A stretch of DNA of 64,000 nt from Chitinophagaceae bacterium (GCA_016787085.1 JAEUVJ010000031.1:1-64000); one strand, 5' to 3'; positions 27,584 to 35,641 are shown, counted from the stretch's first letter. The notes: generated from the sequence alone by a model not told the origin. Numbers and translations are program-made.

Positions 27584-29359
27584 ATGAAAAAACTGTTTTT
27601 AGTACCACTCCTAAGTGTCTCCTCTTTTCTTGCTGCGCAAAATATAGGTATCGGTATCACTAACCCTGCCGCACGCCTGCATGTAACTGACAGTGCTGTT
27701 CTGTTTTCAATAGCGGGCGAAGCCACGATCTTTCCAGGAAATCCCCCTGTAAGCGGTGCAGGAAGAAGAATGATGTGGTATCCTGATAAAGGAGCTTTTC
27801 GCACAGGTTACATTGATGGCAGCCAATGGGATAAGAATAATATCGGCTATTATTCCTTTGCTTCTGGTTTTAATGTTACTGCAAATGGCGGTTTTTCGAC
27901 AGCACTGGGTGGTGGTTCAGCCGCTAATGGAGCTTATTCAACTGCCATGGGCTATACAACTATTGCCTCCGGCTTTGGGTCTGCGGCAACCGGGTATAGA
28001 ACCGTGGCTAAAGCCTACGGAGCGATTTCATTTGGGGCATTAAATGACGATACGGATAATCCCGATCCTTTCAATGCAGCTTTATCAGATCGCCTTTTCC
28101 AAATCGGGAATGGAGATGTGAATACACTGGCCAGGAATAATGCACTTACTGTTTTAAGAAACGGAAATACGGGTATTGGAACATTAACTCCCGGCGCAAA
28201 GTTTCATTTAACTACTGGATCATCCGGGTACAGTAACGGTTACTTTCCCGGTGCAATCATTGAAGGAAACAGTAATACCTATCTTGATTTTCTTACACCT
28301 GATAATATGGAAAGCGCTGTACTTTTTGGTAAAGCCTCTAATGCTGCAAGCGGAGGGGTTGTTTACAATAATATAAATAACGTAGACGGGTTACAGTTCA
28401 GAACAAACGGAAATACCACAAGAATGGTGATCAGCAGCGATGGACATGTGGGCATTGGCGGAGGAGAATATAATCCTCTATCGTCGCTCGATGTCGCCAG
28501 AGGAACCGGAACTTTTGGCACTGCTGTTTTCCGCGGCACAACACACCTCACACATTTTAATTACCACACAGCCGAGCATACATATATCAGGGGTGGAAAA
28601 GACGGCTCGCATGTTTTAATCAATGATATGCCGGCACTCGGCAATGTGGGTATTGGTGTCAGTGACCCGTTCTTTAAACTTGATGTGAGCCAGAGAATGC
28701 GTATTCGTAGCGGAGGTAATAACGCTAATTCAGCCGGCATTTGGTTTAATAATAACTCAAATAATCTGGCGGCTTTTATCGGTATGGAAGATGACACACA
28801 TATTGGCATATTTGGCAATAACGGGGCGGGATGGGATCTTACCATGAATACGCAAACGGGAGCTTTAAAAATTAATGGCAGCGAAGGCGCAGCGGGACAA
28901 GTCCTTCAATCTAATGGCGCTTCTTCACCTTCGTGGATAAACCCCTTGAATGCTCTTTATAATAACATGACAGAGTATGCACAATCGGCAACAGTGAATA
29001 TGAATAATCCGGGTCCGGGATCGGCATACCCAGTACCCGGCCTGACGAATATTACACTGGTTATCTCTTCTGTTTCAAAAGTTATTTTTTCAGGAGGTAT
29101 CCATGTTCAACGAGATGCATGCGGCGGCTGTGGCAGCGTCTCCCAATTTTTTCAGGTATCAATCGCTTCGCCGTTCATTCCCGTGGCAGAAGGCGGAATT
29201 TATCTATCTCCGCTTGAAGGCGCATTTCTTCCCACCGGGATGAGATTTCGTACGCTCAATTCCGGTACTTATACCATCAATGCATCCATCTTCAACGGAT
29301 CTGGCAGCAGTGGTACCGCCACCCAGGGCTGGTTGAATATTATTGTTATCCCGCAATAA
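27584..29359 (+). CDS. Exported adhesin-like protein with YadA-type head repeats
   Basis: A 591-aa protein with signal peptide (1-18, ending FLAAQ). Residues about 85-150 are head repeats of trimeric-autotransporter type, with phased Ser-x-Ala-x-Gly units (YSFASGFNVTANG, STALGGGSAANGAYSTAMG, SAATGYRTVAKAYG), which fold as a left-handed beta roll. The rest carries repeated segments typical of Bacteroidota fibre proteins (NTGIGTLTPGAKFHL, HVGIGGGEYNPLSSLDV, NVGIGVSDPFFKLDV) and a C-terminal beta domain with a CGGCGS cluster. No YadA anchor barrel is present. It is probably a surface fibre. It follows regulator copy 2 and has promoter element C. Confidence 0.8.
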   Translation: MKKLFLVPLLSVSSFLAAQNIGIGITNPAARLHVTDSAVLFSIAGEATIFPGNPPVSGAGRRMMWYPDKGAFRTGYIDGSQWDKNNIGYYSFASGFNVTANGGFSTALGGGSAANGAYSTAMGYTTIASGFGSAATGYRTVAKAYGAISFGALNDDTDNPDPFNAALSDRLFQIGNGDVNTLARNNALTVLRNGNTGIGTLTPGAKFHLTTGSSGYSNGYFPGAIIEGNSNTYLDFLTPDNMESAVLFGKASNAASGGVVYNNINNVDGLQFRTNGNTTRMVISSDGHVGIGGGEYNPLSSLDVARGTGTFGTAVFRGTTHLTHFNYHTAEHTYIRGGKDGSHVLINDMPALGNVGIGVSDPFFKLDVSQRMRIRSGGNNANSAGIWFNNNSNNLAAFIGMEDDTHIGIFGNNGAGWDLTMNTQTGALKINGSEGAAGQVLQSNGASSPSWINPLNALYNNMTEYAQSATVNMNNPGPGSAYPVPGLTNITLVISSVSKVIFSGGIHVQRDACGGCGSVSQFFQVSIASPFIPVAEGGIYLSPLEGAFLPTGMRFRTLNSGTYTINASIFNGSGSSGTATQGWLNIIVIPQ

Positions 29360-29362
29360 GGC

Positions 29363-29407
29363 TAACTTTTGTGCTATTGCCAGGCGAAGCCTGTTGAGGT
29401 AAGTTTG
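29363..29407 (+). promoter_or_regulatory. 45-bp conserved promoter element D (before barrel gene)
   Basis: The box TAACTTTTGTGCTATTG is followed by 20 bases and TAAGTTTG, a perfect -7 consensus, 20 bases before the ATG at 29428. It starts four bases after the upstream stop and is the best example of the shared architecture. Confidence 0.65.
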
Positions 29408-29427
29408 ATAACCTAAAACAGACTGCA

Positions 29428-30072
29428 ATGAAAAAAACAGTAATTGTCCTATGCTTAATTTTCCCGTGTGCCTTATCAGCACAGATAGGCATAAAAGCAG
29501 GTGTCAACTTTGCTAATATTACAAATGCCTCATCCGTCAATAGCAGCAGCCAGAGCGGTTTTCATGCGGGTTTATTCCTGGCGCCATCAACCGGCAAAAG
29601 CATTATGGGTTTTCGTACAGAGGTACTTTACTCCAAACAAGGTTATAATTACAAAACAAGTACGAATACCGGCAATGTGAACCTTGATTACATTTTATTG
29701 CCACAATTGACCACGATCAGCATCACCAAATACTTTCAGCTTCAACTGGGAGCGCAAATGGCCTTTTTGCTGAATGCGAAAGTGGACAGCAGCGCTCCTT
29801 CTACAGGTAATGCAACGGCGGATAAGATCATGGAGTATTACAATCGTTTTGATTATGGGTTTGCCGGCGGCATCGAGATCCACCCGGTGGCAGGTTTATT
29901 GATCGGCGCCCGGCTGAACATCAGCTTAGGCAGCCTGTACAAACAACCCGAGGCAGGACAGTCACCTTCCTTTCTTCCTAAAGTGGATGTTAAAAATAAC
30001 GTGTTCCAGGTATTTGCCGGATGGACCTTTGGCAAAAAATCTTCTTCCAAATCCAAAAAGAAAGAAGAATGA
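29428..30072 (+). CDS. Porin-family (PorT-like) outer-membrane beta-barrel protein
   Basis: A 214-aa exported protein. The signal peptide ends ALSAQ; the first strand IGIKAGVNFANI is diagnostic of the outer-membrane beta-barrel family common in Bacteroidota. Alternating strands follow (FRTEVLYSKQGYNYK, LDYILLPQLTTI, YFQLQLGAQMAFLL, IGARLNISLGSLY), ending in a strand with FQVFAGWTFGKK and then a Lys/Ser tail. The precise role is unknown. Its stop overlaps the start of the next gene by the ATGA type, so both are translated together. It is driven by element D. Confidence 0.85.
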   Translation: MKKTVIVLCLIFPCALSAQIGIKAGVNFANITNASSVNSSSQSGFHAGLFLAPSTGKSIMGFRTEVLYSKQGYNYKTSTNTGNVNLDYILLPQLTTISITKYFQLQLGAQMAFLLNAKVDSSAPSTGNATADKIMEYYNRFDYGFAGGIEIHPVAGLLIGARLNISLGSLYKQPEAGQSPSFLPKVDVKNNVFQVFAGWTFGKKSSSKSKKKEE

Positions 30073-30701
30073 AAAAAGTAATACTTTTTACTGCTTTGCT
30101 CGCTGCCGGTAGTACTATTGGTGCGCAGGCGGTATATCCCGATCCTGAATTTACGAATGAGATCTATCAGTACCGGAAGGACAGCGCTGTCAAATTGCTG
30201 CGACTGGAAAAGGGAAGTTCTAAAATGGATACAAAAATGAAAATGGGTGGTTTTGGCGGGGCTGAAAGCGGATATACACTTGAAGGCGAAAAGTCCGGCG
30301 TACGGATAAGTTCGGGCAAGGGTCTTCTTTCTTTTATCATTTCCACCGGGAGATCGGGAAGTGGCTCTTCCGCCCAAACAGACTCCATGATGCGGGCCAA
30401 TGGCGTTGACCCGTCTGACATGGGTGGCTTTGGAATGGACCCAACGCAAATGATCAGCTTGTATAAAACCAATGGTGGTAAAGACAGCAGGAAAGTACTC
30501 GTACAAAAAAGCGGTGGCATGTTTAGTGCAAAAAAAACTTCCTCCAGTGATAAATATACTTTCAGCGTGAGAAAAGTGAGGGAGGGTTACTGGGAATTAG
30601 TGATTGACAAAACGCTTCCAAAAGGAGAATATGCCTTTACGATGATGAGCATGGGAAATATGGATGGAAGCTTGCTGCTCTACGCTTTTGGAGTAGATTA
30701 A
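30069..30701 (+). CDS. Exported protein of unknown function coupled to the barrel gene
   Basis: A 210-aa protein starting MKKVILFTALLAAGSTIGAQ, a clear signal peptide. The ATG at 30069 overlaps the preceding stop (ATGA), so translational coupling is likely; a longer frame from 30021 would lie within the barrel gene and is rejected. The mature part has Gly/Met-rich loops (KMGGFGGAESGY, SDMGGFGMDPTQM) and a folded C-terminal beta part (YTFSVRKVREGYWELVIDK, PKGEYAFTMMSMGNMDGSLLLYAF). I recognise no family. Context suggests a periplasmic or surface partner of the barrel protein. Confidence 0.65.
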   Translation: MKKVILFTALLAAGSTIGAQAVYPDPEFTNEIYQYRKDSAVKLLRLEKGSSKMDTKMKMGGFGGAESGYTLEGEKSGVRISSGKGLLSFIISTGRSGSGSSAQTDSMMRANGVDPSDMGGFGMDPTQMISLYKTNGGKDSRKVLVQKSGGMFSAKKTSSSDKYTFSVRKVREGYWELVIDKTLPKGEYAFTMMSMGNMDGSLLLYAFGVD

Positions 30702-30757
30702 CTCTTTTTGAAAGTTTTAACGGCTGGTATCATATTGCCTGTGTGTGGATTTTCGTT

Positions 30758-30790
30758 GGTTAAGCATCTCCGTTTTGCTTAACCATTTTT
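30758..30790 (+). terminator. Hairpin plus T-run directly before the L,D-transpeptidase start
   Basis: The arms GGTTAAGCA (30758-30766) and TGCTTAACC (30776-30784) pair perfectly around a 9-base loop and are followed by ATTTTTT. It would end the upstream operon. Because the next ATG (30792) is only seven bases beyond the stem, it could instead act as an attenuator in the leader of that gene. Confidence 0.75.
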
Positions 30791-30791
30791 T

Positions 30792-31430
30792 ATGTTCAGA
30801 CCCGCCACGCTGCTCCTCTTTTTTATTCTTGTTTTGTCTTTTGCCTGGTTATCCTCTTCTGGTATCCGCAAAAGAGCAAAGGTGAATACTAGCAACCCGG
30901 CAGAAAAAAATGGCCTGCCGGTAATGATCATGAAAAGGCTGCGGTCAAAAGCAGCTGATGCCGCCGCCTTCGTCCGGCAAAAAAACTACAACAGCACTAT
31001 TTGTTTCTTAGTGGATATGAGCCTGCCTTCGGGGCAGAACAGGTTCTTTGTGTATGACATGCAGAAAGACTCGGTACGAAATGCCGGGCTTGTCACACAT
31101 GGCCGCTGCAATGAAAACTGGCTGGAGGGAAGAAAATACGGCAATACCGTTGGTTGCGGGTGTACTTCACTGGGCAGATATAAGGTTGGATATTCTTATA
31201 AAGGCAAATTTGGTTTAGCTTTCAAACTATATGGATTAGATAAAACCAACGATAAGGCTTTTCCCCGTTTTGTCGTACTTCATTCCCATGATTGTGTACC
31301 TGAAACAGAGGTGGCCGATGATATTTGCCAAAGCGATGGATGCCCAACGGTTGCTCCGGGGTTCCTTCAACAACTAAAACCGATCATCAGCGAATCAGGC
31401 AAGCCTGTGCTGCTGTGGATATTTGAATAA
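30792..31430 (+). CDS. Murein L,D-transpeptidase catalytic-domain family protein
   Basis: A 212-aa protein with an N-terminal membrane anchor or signal (MFRPATLLLFFILVLSFAWL). The catalytic domain of the YkuD-like L,D-transpeptidase type follows, with LVDMSLPSGQNRFFVYD (strands), a VTHGRCN segment, VVLHSHDC with the active-site-region His, and SDGCPTV with the catalytic Cys. It makes or remodels 3-3 cross-links in peptidoglycan in the periplasm. Length and motifs match the family annotated as murein L,D-transpeptidase catalytic domain-containing protein in Bacteroidota. It is a single-gene unit with a terminator on each side. Confidence 0.85.
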   Translation: MFRPATLLLFFILVLSFAWLSSSGIRKRAKVNTSNPAEKNGLPVMIMKRLRSKAADAAAFVRQKNYNSTICFLVDMSLPSGQNRFFVYDMQKDSVRNAGLVTHGRCNENWLEGRKYGNTVGCGCTSLGRYKVGYSYKGKFGLAFKLYGLDKTNDKAFPRFVVLHSHDCVPETEVADDICQSDGCPTVAPGFLQQLKPIISESGKPVLLWIFE

Positions 31431-31462
31431 AAGGTACCGGAAAGAACAAGACCATGAAAGAA

Positions 31463-31493
31463 AAGTGCCCCCGGCAAGAAACCGGGGGCACTT
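31463..31493. terminator. Bidirectional terminator between L,D-transpeptidase and osmC-type gene
   Basis: The arms AAGTGCCCCCGG (31463-31474) and CCGGGGGCACTT (31482-31493) pair perfectly over 12 bases with a 7-base loop. A T-rich run follows on both strands, serving two convergent genes. Confidence 0.9.
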
Positions 31494-31509
31494 CTTTTAA
31501 AAGCATTTA

Positions 31510-31920
31510 TCAGGCTAACACTGCCTCCATTGTAATGTTCGTGTTCAGCAGTTTGCTGATCGGACAGTTGGCTTTAGCATCCGCTGCACATTCAGCGAAT
31601 TTGGCAGCATCTATTCCAGGCACAGCAGCCTTTACTTCCAAGTGGCTGGAGGTAATAGCGCCGTTTTCGAGAGTAATGGTGCATTTGGTATCAATACCGG
31701 CGGGAGTAAAACCGGCAGCACCGAGCACAAAACTCAGTTTCATAGAGAAACAGCCGGCATGTGCTGCTGCCACCAGCTCCTCGGGATTGGTGTAAGTGCC
31801 GTCTTCAAAACGGCTGCGAAAATCGTATGACGTATTATCTAATACTTTTGATTTGGAGGTAAGGGTGCCGCCCCCTTCTTTTCCGGAACCTTTCCAGTTG
31901 GCAGTTGCATAACTTTTCAT
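31510..31920 (-). CDS. OsmC family peroxiredoxin
   Basis: A 136-aa thiol peroxidase of the OsmC/Ohr fold, which detoxifies organic hydroperoxides. The two reactive cysteines are visible: HAGCFSMKL near residue 57 (peroxidatic) and ANCPISKLL near 119 (resolving). The N-terminal strand part (SYATANWKGSGKEGGG) and the conserved NPEELVAAAHAGCFSM helix fit the OsmC branch better than Ohr. It is monocistronic and ends at the bidirectional terminator. Confidence 0.93.
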   Translation of the reverse strand: MKSYATANWKGSGKEGGGTLTSKSKVLDNTSYDFRSRFEDGTYTNPEELVAAAHAGCFSMKLSFVLGAAGFTPAGIDTKCTITLENGAITSSHLEVKAAVPGIDAAKFAECAADAKANCPISKLLNTNITMEAVLA

Positions 31921-31940
31921 GATACAAATGATTTAATTGT

Positions 31941-32768
31941 TTATTGAGGTTGGTTGTCTTCTTCCATTTCTGCCAGGCGGTTCTCCGGCTCATTATATTC
32001 TATGATGAAATTATTTTTCCCTTCGCCGATCAGTATCTTCAGGAATTTCTGCTGCACCAGTTCCAGCAATGACAGGAAAAGGAAAATAGCATGAACCCTG
32101 TTCTCCGTCTTATCAAATATCTTTTCGAATGAAACGGTTCTTTCTGATTGCGCCAGCGAAAGCATATCCTGGCGGCTGTTCTCCATAGTATAGTTATACT
32201 GAACAACGGTATGCACCGGTTTGTTGACCCTGTCAGAGTATTTCTGCATGGCCCTTTCAAAGGCACGCATCAGCTTGAAAAGGGTGATATTCTGTATTTC
32301 CGTTCCTTCACCGGCTTCTTCTCCTATCAATGAAAGTTCTTTTTGAATATTGCCCCGTTTCACCGCCAGCATTCTGAAGGCCTCCATCTCGGCCATCTGG
32401 GCGGATGCTTCCTTGAAACGCTTATACTCCAGTATTTTGTTGATGAGTTCCTGTCTTGGATCTATTTCATTACCCTGTGCATCCAGTTCTTTTCTTGGCA
32501 GCAGCATTTTCGCCTTTATCCTCATCAAAGTAGAGATGAACAGGATGAATTCGCTCGATAATTCAATGTCCAGCGATTCCTGCAGATGGATATAATCCAA
32601 AAAATCGTTGGTGATCCGGGTGATCGGAATATTATAAATATCCAGTTCATCTCTTTCAATGAAAAACAGCAGAAGATCAAAAGGGCCTTCAAACTGCGGC
32701 AATTTTATCTGGTACGATGTATTGGTCACTGTCCTCTGTTTTATAAAAAGAAAATCCTGTATAAGCAT
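31941..32768 (-). CDS. scpA: Segregation and condensation protein A
   Basis: A 275-aa kleisin that bridges the SMC heads in the bacterial condensin. The family's N-terminal block YQIKLPQFEGPFDLLLFFIERDE is easily seen, followed by DIYNIPITRITNDFL and the helical FILFISTLMRIKAKMLLPRK; the C-terminal winged-helix part (TVSFEKIFDKTENRVHAIFLFLSLLEL) contacts SMC. The frame extends upstream to 32825 through a terminator hairpin, so the ATG at 32768 is preferred. ScpB and SMC are not in the window. A TATTTTTG box lies 21 bases upstream. Confidence 0.93.
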   Translation of the reverse strand: MLIQDFLFIKQRTVTNTSYQIKLPQFEGPFDLLLFFIERDELDIYNIPITRITNDFLDYIHLQESLDIELSSEFILFISTLMRIKAKMLLPRKELDAQGNEIDPRQELINKILEYKRFKEASAQMAEMEAFRMLAVKRGNIQKELSLIGEEAGEGTEIQNITLFKLMRAFERAMQKYSDRVNKPVHTVVQYNYTMENSRQDMLSLAQSERTVSFEKIFDKTENRVHAIFLFLSLLELVQQKFLKILIGEGKNNFIIEYNEPENRLAEMEEDNQPQ

Positions 32769-32789
32769 GTTCTTCCTTATACAGGACTT

Positions 32790-32797
32790 CAAAAATA
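32790..32797 (-). promoter_or_regulatory. Candidate -7 box (TATTTTTG) of scpA
   Basis: This exact TAnnTTTG match on the minus strand lies about 20 bases before the scpA ATG, just downstream of the mscL terminator. No distinct -33 element is seen. Confidence 0.35.
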
Positions 32798-32801
32798 AGG
32801 G

Positions 32802-32826
32802 AAAAATGCCTGCTCTGGCAGGCATT
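32802..32826 (-). terminator. Rho-independent terminator after mscL
   Basis: On the minus strand AATGCCTGC and GCAGGCATT pair around a 4-base loop and run into a stretch of T. It lies about 40 bases past the mscL stop and before the scpA start, so the two genes are transcribed separately. Confidence 0.75.
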
Positions 32827-32866
32827 AATTATCCCCAACGTATCCATACATTTTTGAAAAAAGGCT

Positions 32867-33241
32867 TTATCTCTTCTTCAACTCATCCCTGATCTCCCGC
32901 AGCAACGTGATATCTTCCGGCGGAGCAGCAGGAGCGGCCGCTTCTTCTTTCTTTTTTGTCTTATTGATGGCTTTCACGACCATAAAGAGGAAGAAAGCAA
33001 TGGCCACGAACTTCACAATTGCTGTAATAGCCATGCCATACCTTAGTTGAGCGCTGCCTACAGTTATAGCCAATGAATCAAAATCAATACCACCAGTGAT
33101 CATTCCTACGATTGGCATTATCACATGATCAACGATAGCACTTACAATAGCCCCAAAAGCGCCGCCGATTACAACGCCGATGGCAAGGTCAATCACATTG
33201 CCTTTCATGGCAAAATCCTTGAATTCTTTTAGCATACCCAT
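32867..33241 (-). CDS. mscL: Large-conductance mechanosensitive channel
   Basis: A 124-aa inner-membrane channel that opens under osmotic downshock. The amphipathic N-terminus (LKEFKDFAMKGNVIDLAIGVVIGGAFG) with the pore-lining first helix, a periplasmic loop (ITGGIDFDSLAITVG), the second helix (AIVKFVAIAFFLFMVVKAI) and a charged cytoplasmic bundle (LREIRDELKKR) are all present. Length is typical. It lies downstream of the PPK2 gene on the same strand, 88 bases apart. Confidence 0.96.
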   Translation of the reverse strand: MGMLKEFKDFAMKGNVIDLAIGVVIGGAFGAIVSAIVDHVIMPIVGMITGGIDFDSLAITVGSAQLRYGMAITAIVKFVAIAFFLFMVVKAINKTKKKEEAAAPAAPPEDITLLREIRDELKKR

Positions 33242-33329
33242 AATGTTGGTTTTAAAAGTGAGGTAAAAGTTGGTCTGAAAACAAGGAAAAGATAAGGGAA
33301 AGGCCAGAAATAAAAAAAGACATTACTCA

Positions 33330-34076
33330 TCATTTCTTCAGCCCCGGATACTGCATGTTTAGCCCTTTCAGAAGTTTATACAGTTTTTCTGCAACAATAT
33401 TTTCCTTATACCAGTTCTGGTCTGCCGGTACTATGGTCCAGGGTACATCATTACAAGTATTGAAACAATCCTCATACATCTGCATGTACACATCCCATAG
33501 TTTGGCTTCTTCAAAATCTTTTTCATTGTACTTCCACATCTTACCCGGGTCTTTCATTCTCTCTGCCAGTCTCTGCTGCTGCTCTTCCGGCGATATATGC
33601 AGGTACAATTTCAGGATATGAGTACTATTATGCTCCTGCAGCAATTTTTCAAAATCATTGATCGCCTTCATTCTCTTCTGCGCTGTTTTATCATCGCACC
33701 ATTTGTGTACCCTTGTTACCAGTATATCCTCATAATGCGACCGGTTAAATACCTGTATCATTCCCCTGGCGGGAGCATAGTGGTGAATGCGCCATAGAAA
33801 ATCATGTGATAACTCTTCGGGCGTCGGCGCTTTGTATGATCTTACGGTAACACCCTGCGGGTTCATATTACCCAGCACATTGCGGATCAGCCCGTCTTTT
33901 CCGCTGGCATCCATGCCCTGTATTACGATGAGCACAGAATGCTTTCCTTCAGCAAATAAAAGATTCTGCAGTTCATCCAGTTCCTCTACGATCTTCGCGG
34001 TACTCTCCTTTGTTTCCTTTTTGTCCAGTTTTTCAGGCGCCCTGGTATCTATGTCCTTTAAAATGATCTTAGCCAT
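33330..34076 (-). CDS. PPK2-family polyphosphate kinase / nucleotide phosphotransferase
   Basis: A 248-aa cytosolic enzyme that transfers phosphate between polyphosphate and nucleoside mono- or diphosphates. Walker A is GMDASGKDG at 54-62, the lid/Walker B region is VFNRSHYEDILVTRVHKW near 105-123, and the conserved FEKLLQEHNSTHILKLYLHIS block and DNWY-like PADQNWYKENIV close the fold. The single-domain size fits PPK2 class I or III; which nucleotide is preferred cannot be read from sequence. It is divergent from the DMT transporter gene, with a TATATTTG box 17 bases upstream. Confidence 0.9.
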   Translation of the reverse strand: MAKIILKDIDTRAPEKLDKKETKESTAKIVEELDELQNLLFAEGKHSVLIVIQGMDASGKDGLIRNVLGNMNPQGVTVRSYKAPTPEELSHDFLWRIHHYAPARGMIQVFNRSHYEDILVTRVHKWCDDKTAQKRMKAINDFEKLLQEHNSTHILKLYLHISPEEQQQRLAERMKDPGKMWKYNEKDFEEAKLWDVYMQMYEDCFNTCNDVPWTIVPADQNWYKENIVAEKLYKLLKGLNMQYPGLKK

Positions 34077-34093
34077 TGTGCGTATTATTTTGT

Positions 34094-34101
34094 CAAATAT
34101 A
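34094..34101 (-). promoter_or_regulatory. Candidate -7 box (TATATTTG) of the PPK2 gene
   Basis: This is an exact TAnnTTTG match on the minus strand, 17 bases from the ATG at 34076, in the 73-base divergent gap to the DMT transporter gene. Confidence 0.4.
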
Positions 34102-34149
34102 AAAAATGAAAATCTGTAAGCGCTTTTCCTGACCTTTGCCCCCTCTTAT

Positions 34150-35070
34150 ATGAGTAACCGATTCATCAGCTGGGCCATTTTTATTTTGCTTTGTTTTATC
34201 TGGGGCAGTTCTTTTATACTGATGAAAGAAAGCCTGAAAGGTCTCCCTGCACTCCAGGTAGCTTCCTTACGCATATTTGCTGCCTCCATCGTTTTTATTC
34301 CCTTTGCCTTTTTTCATGTTTCCAAAATTCCCCGTAACAAACTTGGTTTTGTGGTGCTGGCCGGTTTGTTTGGCAATTTATTACCTGCTTTCTGTTTTGC
34401 TATAGCCATTCTGAAATTAGACAGTTCGCTGGCCGGGATACTCAATTCACTGACGCCGATATGTGTGGCGGCCATTGCGATTGTCTTTTTCCGGGATAAA
34501 ATAAAGGCCCGGGCCATCACCGGCGTGGTCATCGGGTTTGCCGGACTTTGCTTTCTTACCCTGACACAAAAGGATATCAGCCTGGATAACCTTAGCTACT
34601 CCTTGCTGGTCATTGCAGGCACCCTATTCTACGGCATCAATGTCAATCTTGTCGGCCACTATCTGAAAGGGATCAACCCGGTTTATTTAGCTACGGTATC
34701 GTTAAGCTTCATGAGCCTGCCTGCCTTCTTCATTCTATGGCAACAAGGTTTTTTTCAATCGGATCTTTCGGATACACGGGTACAATGGGCGGTTCTTAAT
34801 GCAGTATTGCTCGGTATTACCGCCAGTTCTTTTGCCACGATCATTTTTTATATGCTGGTACAAAGGGCAGGCGGGTTGTTTGCCTCACTGGTCACGTATG
34901 GTATTCCTTTTGTCGCCGTCTTTTGGGGTCTGCTGGACGGCGAAAGCATCACATTCCCGGAGATCATTGGTCTCATCATCATTCTGGCCGGGGTGTACCT
35001 TGCCAACAGGCCCGGCAAAAAAGAAAGCGGAGCCGCAGCTCCGCCTTCAGTATCTGATACCAGCAAGTAA
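34150..35070 (+). CDS. EamA/DMT-superfamily inner-membrane transporter
   Basis: A 306-aa protein with ten predicted membrane helices in two repeated EamA halves (first about 7-135, second about 148-285). Conserved marks include FIWGSSFILMKESLKGLPALQVASLRIFAA in helix 1-2 and the mirrored ASSFATIIFYMLVQRAGG and IPFVAVFWGLLDGE near the end. The family exports amino acids, amines or other metabolites; the substrate cannot be told here. It converges with frr, only seven bases apart, with no terminator between them. Confidence 0.9.
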   Translation: MSNRFISWAIFILLCFIWGSSFILMKESLKGLPALQVASLRIFAASIVFIPFAFFHVSKIPRNKLGFVVLAGLFGNLLPAFCFAIAILKLDSSLAGILNSLTPICVAAIAIVFFRDKIKARAITGVVIGFAGLCFLTLTQKDISLDNLSYSLLVIAGTLFYGINVNLVGHYLKGINPVYLATVSLSFMSLPAFFILWQQGFFQSDLSDTRVQWAVLNAVLLGITASSFATIIFYMLVQRAGGLFASLVTYGIPFVAVFWGLLDGESITFPEIIGLIIILAGVYLANRPGKKESGAAAPPSVSDTSK

Positions 35071-35077
35071 GCTTTTC

Positions 35078-35641
35078 TTATACAGCCATTATCTCTTTTT
35101 CTTTTGAAGCGAGGTGTTTTTCTACAGCCGCAATGAATTTATCTGTCACCTGCTGCACATTACCTTCCGCCTCTTTGGCTACATCCTCACTAAGACCATT
35201 CTTTTGCAGTTTTTTGATATGCTCGATCGCATCGCGGCGAATGTTCCGGATAGCAACTTTTGAATGCTCACCTTCCCCCTGGCATTTTTTGACCAGTTCC
35301 TTTCTTCTTTCTTCCGTAAGCGGCGGAAGAAATAAGCGGATGAGAGCACCGTCATTTTGAGGTGTGATGCCTATATTGGCTGCAATAATAGCTCTCTCAA
35401 TTGGCTGCAGCATATTCTTTTCCCATGGCTGAATGCTCAGTGTACGGGCATCCATTACATTGATATTGGCGACCTGGCTGATCGGCATAGGCGACCCGTA
35501 ATAGTCCACCACTATCCCATCCAGCATTTGCGGATTGGCCTTTCCGGCCCTGATCTTGGTCAGTTCTGTTTCAAGATGGCCGATAGCTCTTTTCATGTGA
35601 TCCTCTGCTGAAGCTATGATCGAGGAAATATCTTCTGTCAT
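35078..35641 (-). CDS. frr: Ribosome recycling factor
   Basis: A 187-aa translation factor that splits post-termination ribosomes together with EF-G. The L-shaped fold's landmarks are present: an N-terminal helix with HLETELTKIRAGKANPQML, the beta domain with VDYYGSPMPISQVANI and ARTLSIQPWEK, and C-terminal helices with LIRLFLPPLTEERRKELVK and RNIRRDAIEHIKK. Length is normal. A TAGCTTTG box is 38 bases upstream. In many Bacteroidota pyrH neighbours frr; here it does not. Confidence 0.97.
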   Translation of the reverse strand: MTEDISSIIASAEDHMKRAIGHLETELTKIRAGKANPQMLDGIVVDYYGSPMPISQVANINVMDARTLSIQPWEKNMLQPIERAIIAANIGITPQNDGALIRLFLPPLTEERRKELVKKCQGEGEHSKVAIRNIRRDAIEHIKKLQKNGLSEDVAKEAEGNVQQVTDKFIAAVEKHLASKEKEIMAV

